Assembly: GCA_948471205.1 (NCBI GenBank)
Contig: CAOKRT010000002.1
Span: 123,558 to 187,557, forward strand
Source: an uncultured Oscillospiraceae bacterium
GTDB lineage: Bacteria; Bacillota; Clostridia; Oscillospirales; Acutalibacteraceae
Direction of reading: 5' to 3'
DNA: 64,000 nucleotides
Every line of letters starts with the position of its first letter. Within the stretch, counting starts at the first letter, position 1. Made by a program: the position numbers and the translations under genes. Of the stretch, positions 52,524 to 62,356 are shown in pieces. A model generated the notes under the pieces. The model was given only the letters and a program-made list of their open reading frames with translations. It was not told the origin of the DNA and searched no databases.

Positions 52524-54374
52524 TTATGCAAGCTTTGCTTTTCCCGTGCAAAGCTCATAATATCTTCCTTTCAATTCAAGCAGTACATCGTGATTTCCGC
52601 GTTCAAGAATTTCACCATGTTCAAGCACCATAATGGCATCTGAATTTCTTACCGTTGAAAGCCTGTGGGCAATAACAAACACCGTTCTTCCCATCATAAG
52701 CCTATCCATACCGTGCTCAATATGAAGTTCTGTTCTTGTATCAACAGAAGAAGTTGCCTCGTCAAGAATCAGCACTGCCGGTCTGGCGGCAGCCGCTCTG
52801 GCAATGGCAAGAAGCTGTCTCTGCCCCTGAGAAAGATTGTCTCCGTCACCGGAAATAACCGTATTGTATCCGTCCGGCAGGCGGCGGATAAAGCTATGCG
52901 CAGATGCAAGCTTTGCTGCGGCAATACATTCTTCATCCGTAGCATCAAGCCTTCCGTATCGGATATTATCCATAACCGTTCCCGTAAATAAATGGGTATC
53001 CTGCAATACAATGGAAAGAGATTTTCTTAAATCTGCCTTTTTAATGCGTTTTATATCTATTCCGTCACAGGTAATAACACCGTCCTGAATATCATAAAAA
53101 CGGTTAATAAGATTTGTAATGGTTGTTTTACCTGCACCTGTTGAACCCACAAATGCAATTTTCTGCCCCGGTTTTGCATAAAGGCTTATATTTTTAAGCA
53201 CTGTTTTTTCCGGAACATAGCCAAAGGTTACATTTTCAAAAACAACATTTCCCTCAACGGCTGTTAAATTGCCGTTATCATTCCAATACCATTTTCTTTC
53301 ACCGTTTTCCGTTTCTTCTTTCAGAGTAACAGTGCCCTCATCTGTTTCCGGCTGCATTTCCATAATTTCAAAAACACGTTCAGCGCCTGCAAGAGCCGAA
53401 AAAATGGTATTCATCTGATTTGTAATCTGCTGTATGGGCTGTGAAAACTGCCTTGTATACGTTAAAAAAGAAGTTAATTTACCGATTGTAAAGGTAATCG
53501 GATTCGCAATAACAAGAAGTGCCCCGATAATGGTTATAACCGCATAAGCGGTATTATTGATTCCCGCAGAGCATGGCCCCATTATACCGGAATAAAAGTT
53601 AGCCTTTGTTGCACTTTGCCTGAAACTTTCATTAAGTTCCGCAAACTCCGCAACTGCATCTTCTTCGTGATTGAAAACTTTTACAACCTTCATTCCTTCA
53701 ACCGTTTCTTCAATATAACCGTTCATTTTGCCAAGATTGCTTTGCTGCTGCTGAAAATACTTTCTGGTTTTCTTTCCTATAAATGAAGATACCCAAATCA
53801 TCAATGCAAGAAAAGCAAGCATAATCAGAAACAAACGCCAGTTAAAATATAACATCATGGCAATAATGCCGACCATTGTAAAGAGCGATGAAATAAGCTG
53901 AACAACCGATTGCTCCAGCATCATCTGCATATTGTCTATATCATTTGTAAAACGGCTCATAATTTCGCCGTGTGTTTTACTGTCAAAATATCTTAACGGC
54001 AGTGACTGAAGATGATTAAATAAATCACGTCTGATAATATTGGAGGTTCCGTAAGCAATTTTAACCATTATTTTGCTTTGAACAAAACTGAGGATCGAAG
54101 CGCCGATATAAAATGCTGATAAAATAACAAGCTGTTTTATGAGTTCACTTTTATCAAAAACCGGAAAAATAGCTTTATCTATTAACGGCTGAAGCCTTGC
54201 CGATGCCAACACGGTGCATGCTGTTGAAGCAAGCACGGCTGCAACCGCAACAATAAGCAGATATTTACTTTTTCCTATATAACGCATTATATTGGACACA
54301 GTTTTCTTTGTATCCTTCGGTTTTTTAAACCCGCCGTGCATACCCGGTCCGCCGTTAGGTCCCTGATGAGCCAT
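52524..54374 (-). CDS. ABC exporter half-transporter, second subunit
   Basis: 616 residues, six-helix membrane domain then ATPase. Walker A VGSTGAGKTT, Q-loop, signature LSQGQRQLLAIARAAA, Walker B AVLILDEATSSVD, H-loop IAHRLST. The preceding gene is a second half-transporter with TAATG coupling, so they form a heterodimer of the multidrug (LmrCD/BmrCD-like) type. Regulated by a MarR protein upstream. Confidence 0.92.
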   Translation of the reverse strand: MAHQGPNGGPGMHGGFKKPKDTKKTVSNIMRYIGKSKYLLIVAVAAVLASTACTVLASARLQPLIDKAIFPVFDKSELIKQLVILSAFYIGASILSFVQSKIMVKIAYGTSNIIRRDLFNHLQSLPLRYFDSKTHGEIMSRFTNDIDNMQMMLEQSVVQLISSLFTMVGIIAMMLYFNWRLFLIMLAFLALMIWVSSFIGKKTRKYFQQQQSNLGKMNGYIEETVEGMKVVKVFNHEEDAVAEFAELNESFRQSATKANFYSGIMGPCSAGINNTAYAVITIIGALLVIANPITFTIGKLTSFLTYTRQFSQPIQQITNQMNTIFSALAGAERVFEIMEMQPETDEGTVTLKEETENGERKWYWNDNGNLTAVEGNVVFENVTFGYVPEKTVLKNISLYAKPGQKIAFVGSTGAGKTTITNLINRFYDIQDGVITCDGIDIKRIKKADLRKSLSIVLQDTHLFTGTVMDNIRYGRLDATDEECIAAAKLASAHSFIRRLPDGYNTVISGDGDNLSQGQRQLLAIARAAAARPAVLILDEATSSVDTRTELHIEHGMDRLMMGRTVFVIAHRLSTVRNSDAIMVLEHGEILERGNHDVLLELKGRYYELCTGKAKLA

Positions 54375-56155
54375 TATTCAATCACTCCTTTCTGCTGTGT
54401 ATTATTAATTTCCTGATAAATTTCATTGGATTCTATAAGTTCGCTGTGCGTGCCAATGCCTTTAATTTCACCGTCATCCAGCACAAGAATCACATCTGCA
54501 TCCTTTACTGACGAAATACGCTGTGCAATGATAAATACAGTTGTATCCTTCAGTTCATTATAAAAGGCATTTCTGATTTTGGCTTCCGTTGCAGTATCAA
54601 CCGCTGATGTTGAATCGTCAAGAATCAGTATTTTGGGATTTTTAATCATTGCCCTTGCAATACACAGCCTTTGCTTCTGTCCGCCGGAAAGGTTTAAACC
54701 GCCCTGCGCAAGCACGGTATCATAACCGTTTGGCTGGCGCATAATAAAATCATGTGCCTGTGCGGCCGTGCAGGCTGCAATAATTTCTTCATCCGATGCA
54801 TCCTTTTTGCCCCAGCGGATATTTTCTTTAATCGTGCCTGTAAACAACGTATTGTTCTGAAGCACAACACCTATAAGCTTTCTTAGTTCTTCAATATCAT
54901 AATCACGTACATCCACATCATCCACAAGCACACGTCCGCCCGAAACATCATATAATCTCGGAATTAGCGATACAAGACTTGATTTTCCGCAGCCTGTACC
55001 GCCTACTATGCCGATAATCTGCCCCGGCTGTGCCGTGAAACTGATATCATGCAGAATATCATCACCGTCTGTTTGGGTTGAGTATCTGAATTTTACATTT
55101 TCAAACTGCACTTTACCCTGCATTTTCACTGTGGCTGTTTCATGATTATTTACAATATCAATTTCTGCATCCAGTACTTCTTTAATACGGTCTGCACAGG
55201 CCTTTCCTCTTGCCATCATAACAAGAAGCATGGCTATCATCATAAGACTCATCAGAATTTCCATAACATATGAAACAAAGCTTATGAGATCACCTGTTGT
55301 CATTTCACCGATGCTGATTGAAATACCGCCTTTATAAAGCACAAGCACCATTGCAAGGTTGAATATAAGCATCATAAGCGGCATTGCAAGAATAATCATT
55401 CCTGCCGCTTTTGCACCCATTCCCGAAAGTTCATCATTTGCCTTTTTGAATTTCTTTTTTTCATGGTCTTCGCGCACAAACGCCTTAACAACTCTGATGC
55501 CGATAAGATTTTCCTGCACAACGCTGTTTAATGCGTCAATCTTCTTCTGCATTTTTTTGAACATGGGAAAACCGAATTTCATAATAACGCCAACTGCAAT
55601 CAGAATTACAGGAAGCGCAAACAGCATCATGGAAGCAAGCTCGGCATTTATGGTAATTGCAAAAAACGATGCAAATATAAGAAGCGCCGGCATACGAATC
55701 ATCATTCTTAAAATCATCATCGTCATATTCTGAATCATCGTAACATCGTTTGTAAGCCTTGTGGTAAGCGATGCCGTTGAAAATTCATCTATATTTTTAA
55801 ATGAAAATGAAGAAATCTTTTTAAACATGGAATTTCTGATTCTTGCGGCAAATTTCTGGCTTACATCTGATGAAAGCTTCATACATGTTATACCGCCTGC
55901 TATTGCAACAAGCGCAACAATAATCATTATAACCGCTTCTTTCAGAATAAACGCATTGCCCTCTGCTGCAGCGGCAGTGCCGTTGATAACCGGCGTAACC
56001 CCGTCATCAATAATGCGCCCCATAATTTTGGGAAGATACAGTTGGCATACTGCTTCTATCACCATGCCGAGCGAGCCTGCAATGGATGCAAACCATAAAC
56101 CATTTAGATATTTTAATAATTTTGTTTTTTTCTTTTTCTTAAATTTATCTGCCAT
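54374..56155 (-). CDS. ABC exporter half-transporter, first subunit
   Basis: About 593 residues from ATG 56155 (in-frame ATG 56164 is too close to the ribosome site). Membrane domain with six helices and ATPase: Walker A VGGTGCGKSS, signature LSGGQKQRLCIARAM, Walker B ILILDDSTSAVD and H-loop IAQRISS. The Walker B is followed by Asp (DDS) instead of the catalytic Glu and the H-loop has Gln for His. Its own site therefore looks degenerate, as is usual for one partner of heterodimeric exporters. Overlaps marR by 11 bases. Confidence 0.92.
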   Translation of the reverse strand: MADKFKKKKKTKLLKYLNGLWFASIAGSLGMVIEAVCQLYLPKIMGRIIDDGVTPVINGTAAAAEGNAFILKEAVIMIIVALVAIAGGITCMKLSSDVSQKFAARIRNSMFKKISSFSFKNIDEFSTASLTTRLTNDVTMIQNMTMMILRMMIRMPALLIFASFFAITINAELASMMLFALPVILIAVGVIMKFGFPMFKKMQKKIDALNSVVQENLIGIRVVKAFVREDHEKKKFKKANDELSGMGAKAAGMIILAMPLMMLIFNLAMVLVLYKGGISISIGEMTTGDLISFVSYVMEILMSLMMIAMLLVMMARGKACADRIKEVLDAEIDIVNNHETATVKMQGKVQFENVKFRYSTQTDGDDILHDISFTAQPGQIIGIVGGTGCGKSSLVSLIPRLYDVSGGRVLVDDVDVRDYDIEELRKLIGVVLQNNTLFTGTIKENIRWGKKDASDEEIIAACTAAQAHDFIMRQPNGYDTVLAQGGLNLSGGQKQRLCIARAMIKNPKILILDDSTSAVDTATEAKIRNAFYNELKDTTVFIIAQRISSVKDADVILVLDDGEIKGIGTHSELIESNEIYQEINNTQQKGVIE

Positions 56156-56639
56156 TATCCTCATCTCCTTTTAATTTATTCGGACGTTTATACGAATAAT
56201 TTTCTTCGCCCGTGGCATTATAAATAACTCTGTCAAGATATGTTCTGAACAATTCGATTTCCTGTGCGCTGAACCCGGAAAATACTTTTTCCTGATACGC
56301 CTGAAGATTTTTATGTATATCGGTTAATGCCGCCCTTCCCTTTTCATTCAGATAAATATGGCTTATTCTGGCATCCTTTTCATCATCTACTCTTTGCAAA
56401 AGTCCCTGTTTTTCAAGCCTTTTCAGAGAAACGGATATGCTTGCAAGGCTTGTGTGAAGATATTTTGCTATTTCAGACGGCTTTAACCCTTCTTTAAACA
56501 TAATTAAAAACAAAATTTCTTCCTGCCCCTGAAAAACACCGTTTTCGGATAAAACAGACCTGAAATTATCCCTGCCGATTTTTGAAAGGTAATTAACTGT
56601 CGGAAACAGCGGAAACTCTTTTTCACATTTTTCATTCAT
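56145..56639 (-). CDS. MarR-family transcriptional regulator
   Basis: About 164 residues from ATG 56639. Winged-helix core: EILFLIMFKEGLKPSEIAKYL, ASISVSLKRLEKQGLLQR (recognition helix) and wing DEKDARISHIYL. Probably represses its own operon with the two ABC subunits, with ligand-dependent release; an 18-bp palindrome lies upstream. Confidence 0.92.
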   Translation of the reverse strand: MNEKCEKEFPLFPTVNYLSKIGRDNFRSVLSENGVFQGQEEILFLIMFKEGLKPSEIAKYLHTSLASISVSLKRLEKQGLLQRVDDEKDARISHIYLNEKGRAALTDIHKNLQAYQEKVFSGFSAQEIELFRTYLDRVIYNATGEENYSYKRPNKLKGDEDNGR

Positions 56640-56676
56640 GATAAAAAATCTTCCCTTCAACAATGTTATGTGCCTA

Positions 56677-56694
56677 ATGTTAGTTGACTAACAT
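56677..56694. promoter_or_regulatory. Palindromic operator of the MarR regulator
   Basis: ATGTTAGTTGACTAACAT, perfect 8-bp arms with a two-base centre, 38 bases upstream of the marR start codon. Confidence 0.75.
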
Positions 56695-56752
56695 GTATTT
56701 TACACATCACATTTCCTTTTGTCAATACATTCTTTTAAAAATTAACAATATC

Positions 56753-56781
56753 TTGCAAAACATTTTTTTATATGTTAAAAT
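56753..56781 (+). promoter_or_regulatory. Promoter of rsmA
   Basis: TTGCAA, 17-base spacer, TAAAAT, 25 bases before the ATG at 56807. Confidence 0.65.
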
Positions 56782-56806
56782 AACCGTTTGAATTGAGGTA
56801 AATCCA

Positions 56807-57655
56807 ATGAATTTATACGATTATAACACTGTAAACAGAATACTGACAGCACACGGTTTCACCTTTTCCAAAGCCCTGGGGCAAAATTTTATTATTGATC
56901 CGGATGTATGCCCGGAAATGGTAGAAAATCTTTGTGCAGGGGAAGAAACCGGCGTTATGGAAATCGGCCCGGGAATTGGCGTGCTTACAAAAGAGCTTTG
57001 CAAAACAGCCGGAAAGGTTATTGCCATAGAGCTTGATAAAAGGCTTTTCCCTGTGCTGAAAGAAACGCTTGGCGAATACAGCAATGTTGAAATCATTGAA
57101 GGTGATGTTTTAAAACTTAATCTTAATGCTGTTATCAAAGATAAATTCAGCGGTATGTCCTCGGTTAAAGTATGTGCAAACCTTCCGTACTATATAACCT
57201 CCCCCGTTATAATGGCACTGCTTGAAAGCAAACTGGATATAGACGAAATTGTTGTCATGGTGCAGAAAGAGGCAGCAGAACGCCTTTGCGCTGAAATAGG
57301 TTCAAGAAATTCAGGTGCAGTAACCATAGCCGTTAATTATTATGCGTCTGCACAGATACTTTTTGAAGTTCCGAAAGAATGCTTTTATCCTGCCCCGAAA
57401 GTGGACAGCGCGGTTATAAAGCTTACATTAAGAAAAAATCCCCCGGTTCATGTAAAAAACGAAAAGCATTTTTTTGCCGTTGTAAAAGCAGCCTTTGCTC
57501 AAAGAAGAAAAACAGCAATGAATTGCCTTTCAAATGGACTTGGAATTTCAAAAAGCAAAGTTTCAGACGCACTGAAAGCTTTGAACCTTGACGAAAAAGC
57601 AAGAGCCGAAAACTTTTCAATGGAGGATTTTGCACAACTTTCAGAAATAATTTAA
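56807..57655 (+). CDS. rsmA: 16S rRNA dimethyladenosine transferase
   Basis: 282 residues. SAM-dependent methyltransferase that dimethylates two adjacent adenines in helix 45 of 16S rRNA. Seen: SKALGQNFIIDPDV, SAM motif MEIGPGIGVLTKEL, VIAIELDKRL, and catalytic NLPYYITSPV, then FYPAPKVDSAVIKL. Standard length and intact. Followed 30 bases later by a MATE gene on the same strand. Confidence 0.97.
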   Translation: MNLYDYNTVNRILTAHGFTFSKALGQNFIIDPDVCPEMVENLCAGEETGVMEIGPGIGVLTKELCKTAGKVIAIELDKRLFPVLKETLGEYSNVEIIEGDVLKLNLNAVIKDKFSGMSSVKVCANLPYYITSPVIMALLESKLDIDEIVVMVQKEAAERLCAEIGSRNSGAVTIAVNYYASAQILFEVPKECFYPAPKVDSAVIKLTLRKNPPVHVKNEKHFFAVVKAAFAQRRKTAMNCLSNGLGISKSKVSDALKALNLDEKARAENFSMEDFAQLSEII

Positions 57656-57685
57656 TAATACAAATTTAATCAGGAGGTTAAAAAT

Positions 57686-59071
57686 ATGGCATCAAAAGAA
57701 AAAAGAGAAAATATATTTTCCTCTTATCCTATACCAAAAGCTGTGGCGGCGCTTGCCGTTCCGTCAATGCTGTCAAGCATTGTTAATGTTATATATAATA
57801 TGGCAGATACTTATTTTGTAAGCCTGATGAAAGACACAAATGCAACAGCGGCCGTATCCATTACAATGCCCGTTTTTCTTTTCTTCGTTGCATTCGGAAA
57901 TATTTTCGGCGTGGGCGGATCTGCATATATTTCACGTTCCATGGGTGAGGGCAAAAAACACCGGGTAAAAAAAATCAGTTCTTTTTCCATTTATTCTTCA
58001 TTATTCTCCGGCGCTGTTTTGCTGACGCTTATTTTAATTTTTATAAAACCGCTTATTTCCGCACTGGGTGCAACAAGCGATTCCGTTTACAATTATGCTT
58101 ACGATTATCTTAAATATATTGCAATCGGCGGACCGATGATTGTTACCTCTATTACAGCCAGCAATCTTATAAGAGGCGAAGGCGCCGCCAAGGAATCTAT
58201 GATAGGCATGATGATAGGCACGGTTACAAACATTATTCTTGACCCGATTATGATACTTGCACTTGACATGGGTGTGGGCGGTGCGGCAATTGCCACTGTA
58301 ATAGGAAATATAGCTTCCGTGCTTTACTATGCAGTTTATCTGATTAAAGGCGGTTCAAGCCTTTCCTGCAGTCCGAAGCGCTTTTCCGTTAAAGAGGGCA
58401 TTGCACGAAATGTTATACCAATAGGAATACCCGCTGCTTTAAACAATATATTAATGAGCCTTTCAAACATTATTTTGAATAATTTTATTAAAGATTACGG
58501 CGAATCTGCCGTAGCGGCGCTTGGAATTGCCATGAAGGTAAATATGCTTATTGTTTTTGTACAGATGGGTATTGGAATGGGCATTCAGCCGCTGATTGGC
58601 TATTCCTACGGCGCAAAAAATATGGACCGGCTAAAGAAAACCATGAAATTTACAATGCTGTGCACCTTTATTTTAGGCACTGTTTTAACAATCATATATT
58701 TTGTTTTCACAGCAGATATTATCAATGTATTTAACGGTGAAGGAGATGCACAGGTAACGGAATACGGCGTTAAAATTCTGAGAGGACTGATGGTTGCAGG
58801 ACCGTTTATCGGAATTCTGTTCATTTACAACTTTGCCTTTCAGGGAATGGGAAAATCCATACCCAGCCTTGTGCTTTCCTTCGGCAGACAAGGCGCGATT
58901 TTTCTTCCCCTGCTGATTTTTATGAGCAGATTTGTCGGATTTAACGGAATTGTCTATGCACAGCCGGCAGCAGACCTTGTTTGTATTGTACTTGCGGCAG
59001 CAATGTTTGCCGCAGTTAATGCAAAACTGAAAAAAGATTTTTCCTTTTATCCAAAAGAAAACAAAAGTTAA
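57686..59071 (+). CDS. MATE-family multidrug/sodium antiporter
   Basis: 461 residues, about twelve transmembrane helices in two six-helix halves. Family features: PSMLSSIVNVIYNMADTYFV, LIRGEGAAKESM with DPIMILALDMGVGGAAIATV, and the second half GIQPLIGYSYGAKNMDRLK. Exports drugs or metabolites with an ion gradient. Good ribosome site (aggagg). Substrate unknown. Confidence 0.94.
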   Translation: MASKEKRENIFSSYPIPKAVAALAVPSMLSSIVNVIYNMADTYFVSLMKDTNATAAVSITMPVFLFFVAFGNIFGVGGSAYISRSMGEGKKHRVKKISSFSIYSSLFSGAVLLTLILIFIKPLISALGATSDSVYNYAYDYLKYIAIGGPMIVTSITASNLIRGEGAAKESMIGMMIGTVTNIILDPIMILALDMGVGGAAIATVIGNIASVLYYAVYLIKGGSSLSCSPKRFSVKEGIARNVIPIGIPAALNNILMSLSNIILNNFIKDYGESAVAALGIAMKVNMLIVFVQMGIGMGIQPLIGYSYGAKNMDRLKKTMKFTMLCTFILGTVLTIIYFVFTADIINVFNGEGDAQVTEYGVKILRGLMVAGPFIGILFIYNFAFQGMGKSIPSLVLSFGRQGAIFLPLLIFMSRFVGFNGIVYAQPAADLVCIVLAAAMFAAVNAKLKKDFSFYPKENKS

Positions 59072-59075
59072 AAAG

Positions 59076-59108
59076 CAGGACCGTACATCTGTGCGGTCCT
59101 GTTTTTTT
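59076..59108 (+). terminator. Terminator of rsmA-MATE
   Basis: CAGGACCG / CGGTCCTG stem followed by T7. Confidence 0.85.
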
Positions 59109-59216
59109 AAAATTTTCTGTTTTTTGGCAAGCAAACAAATGCGCACACGCCAAAGACAGCTTGATTCAATTTATCTGACTTGCGGCATTACACAGCGTAT
59201 GCCGCCGCACGAAGCA

Positions 59217-59268
59217 AAGGGGGTTTGCTAAGAGGACTTGGAAGCGTTAGCTGACACCCCCCTTTTTG
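59217..59268 (+). terminator. Two-tier hairpin with T run in the MATE-GNAT spacer
   Basis: Outer stem AAGGGGGT / ACCCCCCTT, inner stem GCTAA / TTAGC, then TTTTTG. The sequence 59109-59216 before it has no ORF and no recognised family; together it could be a small transcribed RNA with its own terminator, or a genomic repeat. Confidence 0.5.
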
Positions 59269-59346
59269 TTCGTTTCTCCGGTACCTCTCTTTTCAACATA
59301 AAGAGACGTGATAACGATATTTTCTTCATTTGTAAAAGGAATAACC

Positions 59347-59754
59347 TTACAACTCTTTTGTAAAAATAATTTCAAACACATTGCAGAACGGAAAAAATCC
59401 ACCTGCATCCTGATAGCCGAGTTTTCTGTAAAAATGCTGTGCACACTCGTTTGCCTGCGAGGAGGTCATAACCTTATCATAGCCAAGCCCTGCCATTTCA
59501 TGTTCCCAAAATGAAACAAGCTGTGTACCCAAACCCAAGCCCCTGTATTCCGGCAGTAAATAAAGCATATTCATAAACGGAATTTCATCCCAAAACAAAT
59601 TCCATCTGAGCCAGCCTGCAAAATCACCGTCAGAAAATAGTATGAACACCTGCTTATCCGTGATTGCTTTTTCCAAAATGGTTTTTTTAATGTGGCAGTC
59701 TCTGCTCTGAAGCATTGCCATATCAGCCAATTCGGCGAATCTTATTGTTGTCAT
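59347..59754 (-). CDS. GNAT-family N-acetyltransferase
   Basis: About 135 residues from ATG 59754 (aggag upstream). Acetyl-CoA-binding motif in LPEYRGLGLGTQLVSFWEHE, preceded by MNMLYLLP and followed by ANECAQHFYRKLGYQDAGG. Acetylates an amine on an unknown small molecule or protein. Convergent with the MATE gene. Confidence 0.88.
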   Translation of the reverse strand: MTTIRFAELADMAMLQSRDCHIKKTILEKAITDKQVFILFSDGDFAGWLRWNLFWDEIPFMNMLYLLPEYRGLGLGTQLVSFWEHEMAGLGYDKVMTSSQANECAQHFYRKLGYQDAGGFFPFCNVFEIIFTKEL

Positions 59755-59921
59755 AATCACTCCTAAAAAAGTTATGCTATGCAAAATTTTATACCGCTTC
59801 ACCAAGATAAAAATACTGAAAATACTGCGGCGAATTTTTTAATTCTTAGAAACCGAAAGATTTATTTTAATCCCGATTAAATTTTTACACACAACCACTT
59901 TTGTATTTTTACCATATACAA

Positions 59922-61229
59922 TTATAAATTTGTAATTTTAAAAAGTCGTGCACCGTGAGGTTCAACTGCCGCCGTTAATGTATTTTTTATTTTTCCCTCA
60001 CTGTTATTGGTCCATATATCATAAAAATTATAATACGTATCCGGCATAAGAATGGATTTTAAATCAACCGAAACATTTCTTTTCCTGTTATCTGTATTAA
60101 ACACAGCTATATATTTGCATTTTTTACCAATGCTGTGCCACACAACTGTTCCTTTTCCGTTTTTCTCATTTGCAAAAAGCCGGCGTGCGCCGCAGGATGT
60201 GCGGTGCATATACATATATTCCTTATTCGTAAGCAAAGAAAGCGTCCATTCATCATTTTCAGGCATATTTCCGCCGAACATCAGCGGACTTCTGAAAATA
60301 CCCCATAAGGTCATCATTGTAATCTGCTCTGCTTTTGTAAAATTCGTGTATCTGTCTGCTTTTCCGTGACAGGGTGCATTTTTAGACAATTTACCAAGCG
60401 GCAGCATATCACAGTCCGGCCATCTGCCGTTGCCGACATATTCCTGCCACTGATAACATCGGCTGAACATATCGTGAAGCTTTTCCCACTGATCCCAAAA
60501 ATCGCCTGTCATCCGCCACATATCGGCATTTTCTGCAAGATGCGCCGCATTTTCAATATGCGCAGGACCGGGGGAAAGAGAAAGCACCATATCTCTGCCG
60601 CAGTTATCTATGGCTTTTCTGATCATTTCAATTTCATAATCTGCTGAATACGGATTATCCCACTGCCTGAATTCTGTTACACATATATCATCACATTTAA
60701 TAAAATCCACACCCCAGCCGGCATAAAGCTCAAAAACAGAATTATAATACTCCTGTGCCGCTGGTGTATTTTTACAGCCGTACATATCTGTATTCCAGGA
60801 ACAAACGGAAAAATGATGCGCAATATCACGGCAGGTATAACGGCTGTTTTTGATCGGAAGATTTGCATGAACGGCACAGCGCGGCACGCCCCGCATAATA
60901 TGTATTCCGAATTTCAGACCCAAACTGTGACAGTAATCTGCAATTTCCTTAAACCCTTTTCCGCCTCCGGCACTCGGAAAGCGGTTTTCAGCAGGCATTA
61001 ACCTGCCGAATGCATCAACATTAAGCTCTGTAAAATTATTATAATCATTACTTTCGGCCTTTGGTTCATACCATTGAATATCACATACAATATATTCCCA
61101 ACCGAACGGTTTCAAATGTTCCGCCATATACTCTGCATTTTCACGAAGCTGTTTTTCATTAACTGCCGCCCCGAAGCAGTCCCAACTATTCCAGCCCAAC
61201 GGAGGCGTTTTTGCAAGTTTTTTGCGCAT
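59922..61229 (-). CDS. GH27 alpha-galactosidase-like glycoside hydrolase
   Basis: About 435 residues from ATG 61229. TIM barrel start TPPLGWNSWDCFG, catalytic nucleophile Asp in GVDFIKCDDI, acid/base Asp in WRMTGDFWDQW, and a C-terminal beta-sandwich. No signal peptide, so it acts inside the cell on imported oligosaccharides. GH27 also contains isomalto-dextranases and arabinopyranosidases, so alpha-galactosidase is the likeliest but not the only activity. No transporter is adjacent. Confidence 0.9.
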   Translation of the reverse strand: MRKKLAKTPPLGWNSWDCFGAAVNEKQLRENAEYMAEHLKPFGWEYIVCDIQWYEPKAESNDYNNFTELNVDAFGRLMPAENRFPSAGGGKGFKEIADYCHSLGLKFGIHIMRGVPRCAVHANLPIKNSRYTCRDIAHHFSVCSWNTDMYGCKNTPAAQEYYNSVFELYAGWGVDFIKCDDICVTEFRQWDNPYSADYEIEMIRKAIDNCGRDMVLSLSPGPAHIENAAHLAENADMWRMTGDFWDQWEKLHDMFSRCYQWQEYVGNGRWPDCDMLPLGKLSKNAPCHGKADRYTNFTKAEQITMMTLWGIFRSPLMFGGNMPENDEWTLSLLTNKEYMYMHRTSCGARRLFANEKNGKGTVVWHSIGKKCKYIAVFNTDNRKRNVSVDLKSILMPDTYYNFYDIWTNNSEGKIKNTLTAAVEPHGARLFKITNL

Positions 61230-61310
61230 AATCATCACCTGTTTTTATCTGCAATATCAATTAAATTATAAAGGATTTACAGTTAAAGTCAATAAGTATA
61301 TTGATTTAAA

Positions 61311-61341
61311 AAAGCAGAAAGGAAAATTTCCTTTCTGCTTT
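61311..61341 (-). terminator. Terminator of the PHP phosphoesterase gene
   Basis: Near-perfect palindrome AAAGCAGAAAGGAAA / TTTCCTTTCTGCTTT; T6 follows on the minus strand. Confidence 0.8.
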
Positions 61342-61348
61342 AAATATC

Positions 61349-62233
61349 CTATTCTGCAATTTTAAGCGCTGCTTCCTTTTCGGCCTTGCGCTCTGCACGT
61401 TTTTTCTTTGCCTTATAACCCATAAGCTTATCTAAATGTTCCTGCGGTGTTGCGCATGCACCAAGTGTTACGGTTTTCTGACCGTAAATTCCGTGAAAAT
61501 CAGAACCGCCCGTTAATAAAAGTTTATTCTTTTTACAAAGCGCCGAAAGCTTTGTAATTGTTTCCTCATCTGCAGACGGATGCCATACCTCAACACCGTC
61601 AAGCCCCATGGAAACATATTTTTCAATTTCATTAAAGTTATTGAACTGGGCAGGATGAGCTAAAACCGCAATGCCGCCTGCGCCGTGAATTTCATTGATA
61701 ACCTCTTCCACGCTTGGGTATTTTGTCGGAGCAAGAATATTTGTTTCGTTAGAAGCATCAAAAAGAGCATAATACAAATCGCCGAAAATCTTTTCTGTAT
61801 ACCCTGCATCCATCAGAGCATGCATAATATGCTGCTTATACAGATTGGTTGAACCCGAAGCATGATTAATGATAAAATCCGAAGTAATCGGAAAACGGCT
61901 TGCAACTTTAAGCATCATAATCTGACCTGCTCTTTTTCTTGCAACTGAAATGCGCTTGCACACAGCTTCAAGCCTGTTTGGAGCATCAGCAAGATAGCTT
62001 AAAATATGAACCTTTTTTCCGGCTTCAAAATCAAATGCCGAAATTTCAACACCCGGTATAACCGTTACGCCGTAGCGTTTGCCTATTACCTGCCCTCTTA
62101 CAGTGCCGGCAAGGCAATCGTGATCTGTTATGGCAATAGTATCTATTCCGCTTTTCTGTGCTATAACGATTAAATCTTCAATGCCAACTGAGCCGTCGCT
62201 TAATTTTGTATGACAATGTAAATCTGCTGCCAT
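61349..62233 (-). CDS. PHP-domain phosphoesterase (RNase AM/YciV-like)
   Basis: About 294 residues from ATG 62233 with gaggcaagg upstream; the longer frame includes non-coding leader. Motifs DLHCHTKLSDGS, AITDHDCLAGT, IPGVEISAFD, GIAVLAHPAQF and GGSDFHGIYG. The family hydrolyses 3',5'-nucleoside bisphosphates or trims RNA 5' ends. Lysine/alanine-rich C-terminal tail (KKKRAERKAEKEAALK). Last clearly host gene before the GC-richer phage-like end. Confidence 0.88.
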   Translation of the reverse strand: MAADLHCHTKLSDGSVGIEDLIVIAQKSGIDTIAITDHDCLAGTVRGQVIGKRYGVTVIPGVEISAFDFEAGKKVHILSYLADAPNRLEAVCKRISVARKRAGQIMMLKVASRFPITSDFIINHASGSTNLYKQHIMHALMDAGYTEKIFGDLYYALFDASNETNILAPTKYPSVEEVINEIHGAGGIAVLAHPAQFNNFNEIEKYVSMGLDGVEVWHPSADEETITKLSALCKKNKLLLTGGSDFHGIYGQKTVTLGACATPQEHLDKLMGYKAKKKRAERKAEKEAALKIAE

Positions 62234-62356
62234 AACCTTGCCTCCTTTGCTAATATAAAAAGGGCTGAAATCCCTCAATATATACATTTTAACATTTATT
62301 TTAAAATCTTTCAAGACTCAAATGTTACAAATTTCGGCGATGTGAGGAGTAGTATT

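Noticed and set aside
54374-56694. Lantibiotic or bacteriocin exporter locus
   Set aside because: No C39 peptidase domain is fused to the ABC proteins and no precursor peptide gene is present; the C39-like gene at 47.4 kb is separate.
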